From Psychrobacter sp. P11G3 (GTDB lineage Bacteria > Pseudomonadota > Gammaproteobacteria > Pseudomonadales > Moraxellaceae), in assembly GCF_001435845.1 (NCBI RefSeq), contig NZ_CM003596.1, positions 2,527,298 through 2,591,297 of the forward strand: a stretch of DNA of 64,000 nt. Direction: 5' to 3'. Each line of letters begins with the position of its first letter. Position 1 is the first letter of the stretch. Position numbers and translations under genes: made by a program. Below, piece by piece: positions 35,268 through 45,773 of this stretch. The notes beneath the pieces are model-generated. The model was not told the origin of the DNA. It saw only the letters and a program-made list of their open reading frames with translations, and made no database searches.

Positions 35268-35935
35268 GAGCGGCCTCCTGTTGTAGCAGTTGCTGTCTTG
35301 TTATTCGATGAGGCCTTACCAAGTTGCGCCTCGCTCGGTGGCGGTGACCAGATGCCTGTCACACTTGAGTTTTGCACTGCGTTGTCTGTTGTTTGAGTAC
35401 TAGACTCTGATACTTGACTATCTGATACCTGACTCTCAAGCACTTGTGAAATGGCTTTGATAATATTTGGATAAGCTGAGCAGCGGCAGATGTTACCGCT
35501 CATGCGCTCAGCAATTTCTTGTACAAGGCGACCATCAGGATTTTTTAAGTCGGTGCTCACATGGCTTGGCCAATTTTGTTTCACTTCTTCTATCAATGCG
35601 GTCGCTGAACAAATCTGACCAGGCGTGCAATATCCGCACTGAAAAGCGTCATTGTCTTTAAACGCTTGCTGCAATGCCGACAGTGATTCTGGCATTCCGA
35701 TACCTTCAATTGTTGTGATGTCATCACCATCATGCATAACGGCGAGCGTCAGACAAGAATTAACCCGTCGTCCATTGATGAGCATTGTACATGCCCCGCA
35801 TTGACCGTGGTCGCAGCCTTTTTTAGGTCCGGTGATTTGTAAATGCTGACGACAGACGTCGAGCAGTGTCGTACGGGCGTCAAGATTCTCGAGCTGATAA
35901 TCCTGCTTATTGATTGTTAACGTCAAAGTAGACAT
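35264..35935 (-). CDS. paoA: [2Fe-2S] subunit of a PaoABC-type aldehyde oxidoreductase
   Basis: A 223-residue subunit carrying two [2Fe-2S] clusters. The plant-type cluster is GCDHGQCGACTMLINGRRVNSC and the second is FQCGYCTPGQICSA with GNICRCSAYPNI. The frame is open to 36103, but ATG at 35935 gives MSTLTLTINKQDYQLEN, the normal start of the domain, and has GAGAAG upstream. The longer version has no twin-arginine signal, whereas E. coli PaoA is exported through Tat; this complex is therefore probably cytoplasmic. The C-terminal tail (about 170-223) is a Ser/Gln/Thr-rich extension with repeated SQVSDSQVSES text. Confidence 0.9.
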   Translation of the reverse strand: MSTLTLTINKQDYQLENLDARTTLLDVCRQHLQITGPKKGCDHGQCGACTMLINGRRVNSCLTLAVMHDGDDITTIEGIGMPESLSALQQAFKDNDAFQCGYCTPGQICSATALIEEVKQNWPSHVSTDLKNPDGRLVQEIAERMSGNICRCSAYPNIIKAISQVLESQVSDSQVSESSTQTTDNAVQNSSVTGIWSPPPSEAQLGKASSNNKTATATTGGRS

Positions 35936-36392
35936 GCTGGCTTCTCGCTGGCAGATGAATATAATGGGGTGATGAAAACGCCTCGTAAATACAGCGTCAA
36001 TAAATTTATTATGACGGATGAAAACGGTTGTTTTGTTTTTACTTTGTAGTGATTGCAGTGTAGTTTTTAATCCAAGACAGTCTCTGAAAGTTAGCGCTAC
36101 CAATAGCTATAGGGTAATTGATAATCGTTTACATTATTAAGCCTCACCACTTTCCTTTAGCTAATAACCACCAAACTTAACCCGTAAATTCTTCAAGACC
36201 ATTTCTATAGTTTGACTATAACTTGGCATAGTCACTTATCAAATCAAACCTCTTCACCAGTACAGTAGATAAGTTTTTAATGTAAAAAAGCCCAACAGAC
36301 AAATGTCTGTGGGGCTTTTTTATAAACGCTTTAAATATAGTAACCATGCATTAGAACTTACTAAAGCAGCTATTTTCTTAGCAATTACCTAA
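35936..36392. other. 457-base gap upstream of the PaoABC-type operon
   Basis: It should hold the promoter of the paoA-type gene. It also contains the terminator of the nitroreductase gene (36284-36321). The in-frame extension of the paoA frame (35936-36103) has no domain similarity. No other gene is seen. Confidence 0.5.
36284..36321. terminator. Terminator of the nitroreductase gene
   Basis: AAAAAAGCCC-AACAGACA (36284-36301) pairs with TGTCTGTGGGGCTTTTTT (36304-36321) with two mismatches. T-runs exist on both strands; on the minus strand it follows the stop at 36393 by about 70 bases. Confidence 0.85.
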
Positions 36393-37049
36393 TTAGGCTT
36401 TCGTGATAATCGTCTCTTCATCAAACCGTGATTTTGGCAGATCAGCGTTAAAGTCATCTTTACTACGATAACCAAGCGATACGACTGCCACAGCGGTATA
36501 GCCTTTACTACGTAAATCAAACTCTTCATCAAGTGCTTTTAAGTCTGCCCCTTCCATCGGAACCGCATCAATACCTAAGGTTGCTGCTCCTAGTAGCAAA
36601 GCGCCCATATTAAGATACAACTGCTCTATCAACCAATGTGGCTCGTCCTTTTGCTCATAACGGCGAATGTCCAAAAACATTTTACGCGTCTGATGCATTT
36701 GCTCTTTAAATTTTGGCTCTGCAAAACGACCATCTGCCTCTTCTTTTTCTAGTATGTCATTCAAAAACTCATCATCTGCATAGACACGGCTACAGAATAC
36801 AATGACGTGCGAGGCACCTTTTACTTTGGCATCGTTGAACTCGTACATGCCCTCCGTGCCTTTTGCGATTCGGGCTTTACCAGCTTCATCATCAGCAATG
36901 ACAAAATGCCAAGGCTGAATGTTGGTACTCGAAGGACTGAGGCGCAAAATATCCTTTAGACTTTGGAAATCTTCTACTGAGATTTTCTTATTGGTATCAA
37001 ACTCTTTTGTGCTGTAGCGCCAGTTCATTGCTTCAGTGATACTTTTCAT
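36393..37049 (-). CDS. NfsB-type oxygen-insensitive nitroreductase
   Basis: A 218-residue flavin nitroreductase that uses NAD(P)H to reduce nitroaromatics, quinones or similar substrates. Family text includes AMNWRYSTKEFDTNKKIS, LRLSPSSTNIQPWHFVIADDE (FMN binding) and LLLGAATLGIDAVPMEGAD with a C-terminal AVVSLGYRSKDDFNADLPKSR. The first ATG is at 37061, but a GGAG element lies six bases ahead of the ATG at 37049 (MKSITEAMNW). It is a single gene with its own terminator. Confidence 0.88.
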   Translation of the reverse strand: MKSITEAMNWRYSTKEFDTNKKISVEDFQSLKDILRLSPSSTNIQPWHFVIADDEAGKARIAKGTEGMYEFNDAKVKGASHVIVFCSRVYADDEFLNDILEKEEADGRFAEPKFKEQMHQTRKMFLDIRRYEQKDEPHWLIEQLYLNMGALLLGAATLGIDAVPMEGADLKALDEEFDLRSKGYTAVAVVSLGYRSKDDFNADLPKSRFDEETIITKA

Positions 37050-37440
37050 CGATGACTCCATTATTGATATTAGTTTTTTATTCTTGCTTAGAATTTTTCT
37101 TCTTCGATTGCCATTTAACTAAGCCACTTTAAATAAAAAGCTATTTTATGACCATGCCTGCTTGGTTAAGTATTCGTAGGTTTTGTTATGACTGAGTCAG
37201 CGTATTGCAAAAACGCCTACTTTCTTATTAGTAATAGTTACAATTACGCTACCGAATTGGCGACGCCGACTGCGCAGACTACATTGTAATCACTTAGTCA
37301 TTCTCTTAGTATGAACTGACTTGATATATGGTAACTAGTTATAGTTGTCTGATAACTAGGTATATCTGCTTGATTCCAACTGATATGCCTCTATCTATAC
37401 ATCTCAAATAAAACATACATAATAATACCCGCGAGGAAAT
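37050..37440. other. 391-base divergent gap between nitroreductase and DsbA-like genes
   Basis: No gene is seen. An inverted repeat CTAGTTAT / ATAACTAG (about 37331-37358) could bind a regulator. A GAGGAAAT ribosome-binding site precedes the gene at 37441. Confidence 0.4.
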
Positions 37441-38094
37441 ATGAGCACATCAGAAAAACCACTCCGAATAGATATCGTGTCAGACGTCGTCTGTCCTTGG
37501 TGCGTTATCGGTTATCGCCAATTAGCAGCAGCACTTGAGCAAACCAATACCGCTCACACTATCCACTGGCATCCGTTTGAGCTAAACCCAAATATGCCAA
37601 GCGAAGGTCAAAACCTACGTGAGCACATCATCGAGAAGTACGGCTCTACTAAGCAAGAATCAGATGCTAGCCGAGTCAGAATGACTGAAGCTGGACAGGA
37701 AGTTGGCTTTGAATTTAATTTCAATGATGACACACGTATGCATAACACATTTAATTTGCATCAGCTGCTACATTTCGCTGATCAGCAAGGCCGCATGCAT
37801 GAGCTAAAGCAAGCCTTGTTTGCTGCGCATTTCACCAATAACAGAGATATCTCAGATATCAATGTGCTTGCCGATATTGCAGCAGAGACTGGGCTTGATC
37901 GTAGTGAGTCATTAGCAGTGTTGGAAGGTCAATTCTTTGCAAAAGAAGTACGAGCAGAAGAGCAGCATTGGCAACAGCAAGGCATCCAAAGTGTACCAGC
38001 GATTATCTTTAATGAGCGTCATCTGGTCAGCGGTGCTCAAGGGGTCGAGAACTATATCAGTATCTTAGAGCAATTGGCCAACATGACTGAGTAA
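37441..38094 (+). CDS. DsbA-family oxidoreductase (FrnE-like)
   Basis: A 217-residue cytoplasmic thioredoxin-fold protein with the active-site VVCPWCVIGYRQL (Cys-Pro-Trp-Cys), as in FrnE disulfide isomerases. A helical insert (ASRVRMTEAGQEVGFEFNF, HNTFNLHQLLHFADQQG) is typical of the family. The cis-Pro loop reads IQSVPAIIFNERHLVSGAQ. No signal peptide is present. FrnE-like proteins are tied to oxidative-stress tolerance. It is followed after 44 bases by a HAD hydrolase on the same strand, probably one operon. Confidence 0.88.
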   Translation: MSTSEKPLRIDIVSDVVCPWCVIGYRQLAAALEQTNTAHTIHWHPFELNPNMPSEGQNLREHIIEKYGSTKQESDASRVRMTEAGQEVGFEFNFNDDTRMHNTFNLHQLLHFADQQGRMHELKQALFAAHFTNNRDISDINVLADIAAETGLDRSESLAVLEGQFFAKEVRAEEQHWQQQGIQSVPAIIFNERHLVSGAQGVENYISILEQLANMTE

Positions 38095-38138
38095 ACCATA
38101 CGACGTTATAAAAATGTCATTCTATAAAAGGATACTTT

Positions 38139-38834
38139 ATGTCTTCTGAACGCTTTCCCTCGATTATTGTGTTCGACGTCAATGAAACATTGCTCGATAT
38201 CGACACGCTAACGCCTTTATTCATGCGCGTCTTTGGTAAGCAAAGAGTGCTGAGAGAATGGTTCGCTCAGCTAGTACTGTACTCGCAAACTATGACGTTG
38301 TCCGGCCTCTATACGCCTTTTGGCGAGCTTGGGGTTGGTGCATTGCAAATGGTTGCTAACATCAGACAAGTTACTTTGACAGACGACGATATCAATGAGT
38401 TTAAAGAAAGAATGAGTGCATTACCTGCCCATCCTGATGCTGCACCAGCACTGACTCGTTTGCGTGATGCAGGGTTTCGACTGGTCACGCTGACCAATTC
38501 AGCAAGCAGTGCGTCCCCAACGCCGTTAGAAAAAGCAGGACTCAGTCAATTCTTTGAGCAGCACTTTAGCATTGAGACTGTTGGCAAATTCAAGCCAGCA
38601 CCTGATACTTATCAATTGGTGGCTGATACGCTAGCTGTTGATACGTCAGATTTATGCCTTGTCGCCTGTCATCTCTGGGATACTATAGGCGCACAAGCGG
38701 CTGGTTGTCGCGGTGCATTTTTGACCCGTCCCTATAATGCGATGCTGAACGCGCCCAACGTACCAGTTCCAGATTTGACCGCATCAGATTTATCGACACT
38801 AGCGGATCAAATCATTAGCAAAAAGAGTGCTTGA
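38139..38834 (+). CDS. HAD-superfamily hydrolase, haloacid dehalogenase type II
   Basis: A 231-residue HAD hydrolase. Motif I is IIVFDVNETLLDIDTL (nucleophile Asp), motif II LVTLTNSASS, motif III Lys in VGKFKPAPDTYQLV and motif IV LVACHLWDTIGAQAAGC. A helical cap lies between motifs I and II. The FDVNETL form is seen in proteins annotated as type II haloacid dehalogenases, but many act on phosphate esters instead. Ribosome-binding site AAAGGA precedes it. It ends in a strong terminator. Confidence 0.85.
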   Translation: MSSERFPSIIVFDVNETLLDIDTLTPLFMRVFGKQRVLREWFAQLVLYSQTMTLSGLYTPFGELGVGALQMVANIRQVTLTDDDINEFKERMSALPAHPDAAPALTRLRDAGFRLVTLTNSASSASPTPLEKAGLSQFFEQHFSIETVGKFKPAPDTYQLVADTLAVDTSDLCLVACHLWDTIGAQAAGCRGAFLTRPYNAMLNAPNVPVPDLTASDLSTLADQIISKKSA

Positions 38835-38873
38835 TACATTTAACCTTTAAGCTATGTGTGAAAATAATATTAA

Positions 38874-38907
38874 AAAAAGGCTGCCTCAATATTGAAGCAG
38901 CCTTTTT
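38874..38907. terminator. Bidirectional terminator between HAD and frmA genes
   Basis: AAAAAGGCTGC (38874-38884) pairs exactly with GCAGCCTTTTT (38897-38907), with an additional CTC/GA near-match in the loop. It sits between convergent stops at 38834 and 38959 and can serve both genes. Confidence 0.9.
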
Positions 38908-38958
38908 ATTTTGGATACAGTATTTCTAAGACAATAACGTCGTTGCTGTCTTTGTTGA

Positions 38959-40173
<1,215 letters not shown>

Positions 40174-40381
40174 CTAACACATTTTATGGATTTTAGCGGT
40201 CACTATATCTACAGTTAAAACGAATAAAGATAGACTGAGCTTATCTTGCCTGCCCTCTATAGGCAAGCATCGATGACAGTAAAACACCATCTGTTTACAT
40301 TGATACTAACCATTATATTTATTTCTGAGCGGATAACAATATGCTATATTTGCAAATATCTTTTACATATTGGTAATAATC

Positions 40382-41302
40382 ATGCGTTGGGAAGGAATTA
40401 GTGAGTTTGTCTATATCGCAGAATATGAGAGCTTTACACGTGGTGCAAAAGAGCTGGGTATCTCGACGGCACAAGTCAGCCGTCAAATCAGCGCGTTAGA
40501 AAAACGCTTAAATATAAAGCTGCTATATCGAACCACACGCAAGGTTTCACTCACCGAAGAAGGCCGTGTATTCTATCAGCATTGCCGCAGTGTGCTCGAT
40601 GGCTTGGATGCCGCTGAGCAAGCCGTAAGCAACTTACAATCAAAGCCTCAAGGCAGGATAAAACTAACAGCGCCCGTTACTTATGGTGAGCAGCAGTTAT
40701 TACCACTCATCAATGATTTTATGATGCAGTATCACGATATCGAAGTGACTGCCTTTTTGAGCAATCAGAAAATTGATTTGATTGAAGGGGGTTATGATTT
40801 GGCGATTCGTATTGGTAAATTGCATGACTCGACGATGATGGCAAAGAAACTTAGCCTGCGTACTAACTTTGTCTGCGCGGCGCCCTCTTATCTCAAAAAA
40901 CATGGTATACCACACCATCTAAGTGATTTAAGTCAACATAACTGCCTATTGGGTACTCGTGACTACTGGCACTTTATAGATACTGCTAAAGTAAAAGAGA
41001 ACAGTAATACTCATGGTAAGACGGACAACCAACAAGCAAGTATAGAGCGGAACCTGCGTGTCTCTGGTACGGTGCAATATAACAGCGGCTATAGTCTGGT
41101 CGATGCTGCACTAAAAGGGCTGGGTATCGTACAGCTGCCTGATTATTATGTGCAAAAGTATTTAGCGTCCGGCGAGTTGGTCAGTTTACTTGATGACTAT
41201 AGAGAGCCCGAAGAAAGCATTTGGGCCATTTATCCACATAACCGTCATTTATCACCAAAAATTAGGCTGCTCGTAGATTATTTGGCAGAACATTTGGTTT
41301 AA
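40382..41302 (+). CDS. LysR-family transcriptional regulator
   Basis: A 306-residue LysR-type regulator. The N-terminal helix-turn-helix reads FVYIAEYESFTRGAKELGIS, TAQVSRQISALEKRLNIKLL and YRTTRKVSLTEEGRVFYQHC. The effector domain (about 90-300) carries GRIKLTAPVTYGEQQLLPLI. The open frame begins with TTG at 40370, but ATG at 40382 gives the standard MRWEGISEF start. It is divergent from frmA across a 292-base gap, the usual arrangement for a LysR protein and its target; formaldehyde or glutathione-adduct response is therefore a guess from position. Confidence 0.88.
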   Translation: MRWEGISEFVYIAEYESFTRGAKELGISTAQVSRQISALEKRLNIKLLYRTTRKVSLTEEGRVFYQHCRSVLDGLDAAEQAVSNLQSKPQGRIKLTAPVTYGEQQLLPLINDFMMQYHDIEVTAFLSNQKIDLIEGGYDLAIRIGKLHDSTMMAKKLSLRTNFVCAAPSYLKKHGIPHHLSDLSQHNCLLGTRDYWHFIDTAKVKENSNTHGKTDNQQASIERNLRVSGTVQYNSGYSLVDAALKGLGIVQLPDYYVQKYLASGELVSLLDDYREPEESIWAIYPHNRHLSPKIRLLVDYLAEHLV

Positions 41303-41413
41303 CGTTCTGTTAAGACGTATTGCAATCACAAACCTGATTACGCACAATGAATATTCGATGTTGCTCATTATAGTTAGGACTGACCATACTACAGATAACT
41401 TAAAGGTGTCATT

Positions 41414-41932
41414 ATGATTAAAATCGTCTCTATCGCTGCACTAGCAGTAGCCGTTTCTTCTTGTGCCAGTATCGATACGCTGCTGAATAAAACCAATAGC
41501 ACCGGTGCTATGAAAGACACCATAACCTCTATCAATGCTGAAAAAGGCTTGGTAACTTTACAGAGCAATCACTCCGTCCAAGATACCGCAGACAAACTGG
41601 TCTCAGTGATCGAAAGCAAGGGTATGAAAGTATTTGCGCGAGTCGATCATCAGAAAAATGCACAGAGTGCCGACTTATCATTGAGACCAACGCAAGTCGT
41701 TATGTTTGGTAACCCTAAAGCAGGTACGCCATTAATGAACTGTGAGCAGACCGTTGCCATTGATTTACCACAAAAAATCTTGATTAGCGAAGATGCCGAT
41801 AAAAAAGTATGGCTGTCATACAACAACCCTGACTACCTCAAGACACGCCACAATATCAAAGGTTGTGATACTGAGATTGCTAATATCTCAAAAGCACTTA
41901 ACGCTATCAGTACTGCAGCCACAGCAAAATAA
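41414..41932 (+). CDS. DUF302-domain lipoprotein
   Basis: A 172-residue putative lipoprotein. The signal ends AVSSC (Cys at residue 17), consistent with a lipobox. Residues about 50-165 form a DUF302 domain: SVQDTADKLVSVIESKGMKVFARVDH, RPTQVVMFGNPKAGTPLMNCEQTVAIDLPQKILI and KVWLSYNNPDYL. The family's role is not settled. AAAGGTGT precedes the start. It stands alone downstream of the LysR gene. Confidence 0.82.
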   Translation: MIKIVSIAALAVAVSSCASIDTLLNKTNSTGAMKDTITSINAEKGLVTLQSNHSVQDTADKLVSVIESKGMKVFARVDHQKNAQSADLSLRPTQVVMFGNPKAGTPLMNCEQTVAIDLPQKILISEDADKKVWLSYNNPDYLKTRHNIKGCDTEIANISKALNAISTAATAK

Positions 41933-42022
41933 TGTGCTCAGTATAGTTGAATAAATATACATTCGAGTAGATAAGTGAACAGACAATTGAAACATTACTT
42001 ATTTACTTGAAAATCCCTCATA

Positions 42023-42310
42023 TCAAGAATGACTAGATTGCTCTATCTGGTCATTCAACTCTACTTTTAATTTCTTTGCGCACTCGATAATCTTTTTTCT
42101 ATCGGCAGGAATAGCACCTTGGGCAATAGCGATTTCACGCATTTGAACCGTGATGTCATAGTGAGGATAGCTGGCGTTACGATGAAATAGTCGCGCATCT
42201 ACATCAATAAATGCCGCAAAGTCATGCAGCTCTTGCAAGCTATCCGCCAGCATATGACACCACTTATGGCCTTTGAATTTTATCTGCACAAAATCTACAT
42301 ATATCGCCAT
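42023..42310 (-). CDS. DUF4031-domain small protein
   Basis: A 95-residue cytoplasmic protein matching the DUF4031 pattern: MAIYVDFVQIKFKGHKWCHMLADS, ELHDFAAFIDVDARLFHR and YPHYDITVQMREIAIAQGA. The several His and Asp residues suggest a metal or nucleic-acid site, but no activity is established for the family. It is a single gene; an AGAGAGG purine stretch precedes the start. Confidence 0.8.
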   Translation of the reverse strand: MAIYVDFVQIKFKGHKWCHMLADSLQELHDFAAFIDVDARLFHRNASYPHYDITVQMREIAIAQGAIPADRKKIIECAKKLKVELNDQIEQSSHS

Positions 42311-42405
42311 ATAACCGCCTCTCTACTTATTCACTAATTCGCTTACCTAACTTATAGTCAGTTCAAAATACCTTAGCAACTTAATAGCACTATCACAAAA
42401 AACCT

Positions 42406-44697
42406 TTATAACAATGCACGTACGTCTTTTTTAAGTTGTTTGAGTCTTTCTTGATACTCGCTATGACTGCTATCAAATGTACTCAGTCGTCCATAGCGTA
42501 ACTGACGGTAGTTTTGCCTAATTTCAATAAGCTTTGTTTGAATAACGATTGGGTCGCTACTATCTGTTAGCTGACTCGTAGCAGAGTGAGCATTGTTATC
42601 CTGACGGCTATCAATAGCTGATGCCAAACGTTCCAACCAAGCTAGCTGCCCTTCATTATCATTGCGAGCTAATAACTTATCATGCTTGGCAACACGTTTT
42701 GAGAGCTGAGCAAGAGGTAGGTCTGCTGGGTGCCAACGTTTGCGGCGGCGATACCAAATGACAAAAACTAAGACAACCATAACGGAAACCGCACTGGTGG
42801 CTAACCAAATAATTTGCTGCATGATTGAGCTGATATTGAACCATTTGAGTAGCGAGTCGGCCTGTTTGTCTTGGTCATAGCCGACTACGTCTTTTTGCCA
42901 GTAGTAGCTCGCTTGGTCTGATAGTCGGCGTAGCGTTTGTAGCATTTGATACTGCTGATAGCTGATTTGCGCACTGGCACCATTGCCAAACATAGCCGCC
43001 CCTTGCTGCTGGGTCATAGTATTCATACCTTGCTCTACTCGCTCAGGCGCCACAAAGGCTGTCGGATCCACACGTACCCAGCCTTGGCCCTCAAGCCAAA
43101 CCTCCGTCCATGCGTGCGCATCCATTTGCCGCACTTCCCATACGTTACCATTGCGACTCGGCTCACCGCCTTGATAGCCGGCTACTACTCGTGCAGGAAT
43201 ACCAGCGGCGCGTAGCATAAAGGTAAAGCTTGACGAATAATGCTCACAGAACCCTGCTTTGGTTTCAAATAAAAACTCATCAATACGATTGGTATTGAGC
43301 CGTGGTGGCGACAACGTATAGCGAAACTCTGTCCGATTGATCCATTGCTCGATAGCCGCTATGTAGCGCACAGGGTCTGAACCTGACTGCTTAAATAATT
43401 GCTTAGCAAGCGCGCGTGCTTGAGGGTTACCTTCGTTAGGCAAGGCAAGATTTTCACGTCTTGATGCCTCTGTCAGAACTGGATCAATACGCATCTGTGC
43501 GAACTGCAACACATCATAGCGAAGTTGCTGGGTAACAGGTTGACCCTTTGATAAGGTAAATTCAGAGGTAGTATTGATATCTGGCTGCTGTGAGAACGGA
43601 TAATCAAGACCAAATAGCCAATTTTGCTGAGTGGGTTCTAAGATAACCTTGTAATTGACAGGTGCCGCCCTTGATTCGTCAGGTACAGTAGCAAAGGCAT
43701 TCTGAATCCATGCAGGTGCTTGCAATCTCGACGACCATTGATCCCTTTGATGGGCTGGGCGCCATGTGACGCCATCGAAATCACTAAATACCAAACCGCG
43801 CCAATACAACTGCTGTTGCGGTGGACGCTCATCAGCAAACTCTACCCGAAAGGCCAGCTCAGTTGACTGCCCTAAATTGGCAAAATCACCAGGAGACATA
43901 CTATCAGAGACACCTGTGGTTGCTTGCTGACCGGAGAGCTGTACGGACCACAGCGGTGGCAGTCTCGGAAAAAACAAAAATAGCACCACCAATAATGGTA
44001 ACGCGCCAACCCCTAACACACCCAATGTCCGCAAGCGTCCATCACCGTTAGCATTGCTATCATCATTAAGCGCAATAAATGCTAGCAATACAACGACTGC
44101 TCCAACGATCACTTCTAAAGTAGTCAGTAAACCTTGGTCCATCAAAAACAATGCCGCAAGCACGAAAAATGATAAATTCAACACCACATAGGCATCGCGG
44201 CGCTTATATAGCTCCCATAGCTTACTAACTAAGCATAGCACCAAAAATGCCACACCCATATCGAGCCCAAATGCTGTATTGTAGGTTAGCCACAGACCTA
44301 ATAGCCCCAGCAGAAAGCCTAGCATTTGCATACTTTGATAAATACGCTTTAGGTGCGATAGTTTTTTGAATTTAGCTTTAATATGAGGCAATTGAGCGGC
44401 GATACTGACGGCGGCAAATCCTATCAGCCATAATGGCAAATGTGCGGCATGCGGTAACACAACGACGACTTGAGCAATTAATACCCAATAATAAGCTGGC
44501 AGTGCAAATAACTTACGATACCATTTAGCGTCATTTCGCTCAGGTTGAAACGAGACTTTTTGAGCTAAAGCCAACTGCTCAAAGCTAGCACTATTTGTAG
44601 CATCGAGCGCAGAATACTCTGTGGACAGTGTATCAACATGAGCAGAAGATGAGCGTTTAGAGTTGATCATGGTGCTTTCGCAAGCCTTAGCAAGCAT
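42406..44697 (-). CDS. TgpA-like membrane transglutaminase (DUF3488-transglutaminase core)
   Basis: A 763-residue inner-membrane protein. Residues about 45-250 contain six or more helices (DUF3488). A periplasmic transglutaminase-like domain follows with TKAGFCEHYSSSFTFMLRAA, IPARVVAGYQGGEPSRNG, MDAHAWTEVWLEGQGWVRVDPTAF, giving the Cys-His-Asp triad. A further helix near residue 640 and a C-terminal cytoplasmic DUF4129-like tail (LARNDNEGQLAWLERLA) complete it. The P. aeruginosa homologue TgpA is essential, but its substrate is unknown. It overlaps the DUF58 gene by 31 bases and is the last of a moxR-DUF58-tgpA set. Confidence 0.9.
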   Translation of the reverse strand: MLAKACESTMINSKRSSSAHVDTLSTEYSALDATNSASFEQLALAQKVSFQPERNDAKWYRKLFALPAYYWVLIAQVVVVLPHAAHLPLWLIGFAAVSIAAQLPHIKAKFKKLSHLKRIYQSMQMLGFLLGLLGLWLTYNTAFGLDMGVAFLVLCLVSKLWELYKRRDAYVVLNLSFFVLAALFLMDQGLLTTLEVIVGAVVVLLAFIALNDDSNANGDGRLRTLGVLGVGALPLLVVLFLFFPRLPPLWSVQLSGQQATTGVSDSMSPGDFANLGQSTELAFRVEFADERPPQQQLYWRGLVFSDFDGVTWRPAHQRDQWSSRLQAPAWIQNAFATVPDESRAAPVNYKVILEPTQQNWLFGLDYPFSQQPDINTTSEFTLSKGQPVTQQLRYDVLQFAQMRIDPVLTEASRRENLALPNEGNPQARALAKQLFKQSGSDPVRYIAAIEQWINRTEFRYTLSPPRLNTNRIDEFLFETKAGFCEHYSSSFTFMLRAAGIPARVVAGYQGGEPSRNGNVWEVRQMDAHAWTEVWLEGQGWVRVDPTAFVAPERVEQGMNTMTQQQGAAMFGNGASAQISYQQYQMLQTLRRLSDQASYYWQKDVVGYDQDKQADSLLKWFNISSIMQQIIWLATSAVSVMVVLVFVIWYRRRKRWHPADLPLAQLSKRVAKHDKLLARNDNEGQLAWLERLASAIDSRQDNNAHSATSQLTDSSDPIVIQTKLIEIRQNYRQLRYGRLSTFDSSHSEYQERLKQLKKDVRALL

Positions 44698-45683
44698 GCT
44701 TGCGCAAAGGGTTCCCCGTTACCCATCTCCGCAGTAGCAGGAGTATCACTAGGTAAACGCATCTGAAACGGCACGCCTAGCTGACCCAGCGTCAATGCCC
44801 CATAAGCCAATTGTGCAAGTTTTTGCTCGTGATGTGCAGCTGGCATATCTGCATAATCAAGCGTTTGCTCATGACCGACCGGATCAGCGAAGTGCTTGGT
44901 CAGCATACCTTGTCCCCGCGCTACATGCCCCCAAGAGACTCGGGCCAATGATTCACCCTCGATATAGTTATCTAATCGCTCAAAGTCGTCCTGACCCTGT
45001 CTATACTGTCCACCTGTTGGTAAGTCCTCTAAGCTTGCGATTGCATATTTTGCTTGCCAGTCAAAGACTTCAGGCTTTGGATATACCCAAGCTGTACGCG
45101 CAAAGTAGACATAAGACCATGCACGCATGATACCTAAGGGATAAACTGTTTTTATTTTTAACCGCGGTAGTTCAAGTTGGCCACGGTTGTAGGTCTGGAC
45201 AGGCAGTCGAATGACTTGCTCGCCTTGTAGCCGTGTGATAAGCACTGAACTTTGCGCGTTTATGCCATTTTTGGTTTTCTTATTGGTTATCTGCTCAAAT
45301 TCAAATAGCAACTGGCGCCTTGGTTGGCGACTATCACTATTCAATTGTAGTGTAATCCAAACAGGCAAGCCAGCTTCTGTCATAGTGACTTCTAGCAGAC
45401 GCACTTGCAGACCAGATATATGAGCAAAAGTAACATGAAAACTAATTAGCCAAATACTGACCAGATAAAAGCACAAACCAAGCACTAAGTTGTTGCCATA
45501 GTTAATACCCGCGATAAAGGTAATTACTAACAATACGGCGAATAGCATTCCTTCACGACTAAAGAAAATATAGACATTACGCACATTAAGCGTAGCACTA
45601 TCACTTTTAGGTGCGCGCGAGGCAAACCAGCGGCTCAGAGCTGATTTTATTGGTGCGGTTAAGGCCTTTGGTAACAAGCTCAT
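44667..45683 (-). CDS. DUF58-domain protein
   Basis: A 338-residue protein with two N-terminal membrane helices (about residues 48-92) and a DUF58 region carrying GGQYRQGQDDFERLDNYIEGES and RVSWGHVARGQGMLTKHFADP, the most conserved part of the family. Such proteins form sets with MoxR ATPases and transglutaminase-like proteins and are thought to assist folding or maturation of periplasmic complexes. It is 256 bases downstream of moxR, an unusual gap for this set, occupied by repeat copy D. Its end overlaps the transglutaminase gene. Confidence 0.88.
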   Translation of the reverse strand: MSLLPKALTAPIKSALSRWFASRAPKSDSATLNVRNVYIFFSREGMLFAVLLVITFIAGINYGNNLVLGLCFYLVSIWLISFHVTFAHISGLQVRLLEVTMTEAGLPVWITLQLNSDSRQPRRQLLFEFEQITNKKTKNGINAQSSVLITRLQGEQVIRLPVQTYNRGQLELPRLKIKTVYPLGIMRAWSYVYFARTAWVYPKPEVFDWQAKYAIASLEDLPTGGQYRQGQDDFERLDNYIEGESLARVSWGHVARGQGMLTKHFADPVGHEQTLDYADMPAAHHEQKLAQLAYGALTLGQLGVPFQMRLPSDTPATAEMGNGEPFAQACLLRLAKAP

Positions 45684-45773
45684 GACTACCTTATTATTAC
45701 CATCTGATTGACAATGTTGTCATCATTTGTATTTATATCATCTGACTGACAAACAAACTCACGAATAGAACGA

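Noticed and set aside
37331..37358. Inverted repeat CTAGTTAT/ATAACTAG, considered as an Arc- or TrpR-like operator.
   Set aside because: Contains CTAG but the spacing between half sites is wrong for TrpR, and the flanking genes have no tryptophan link.
40326..40340. 15 bases identical to part of the E. coli lac operator (TGAGCGGATAACAAT).
   Set aside because: The left half of the operator is not matched, no LacI-type gene or lac genes are near, and the site lies in the LysR-frmA gap. Probably chance, or an unrelated promoter element.
42354..42372. TATAGTCAGTTCAAAATA, resembling the left end of the 108-bp repeat.
   Set aside because: The similarity stops after about 18 bases and the rest of the repeat is missing; cannot be separated from chance.
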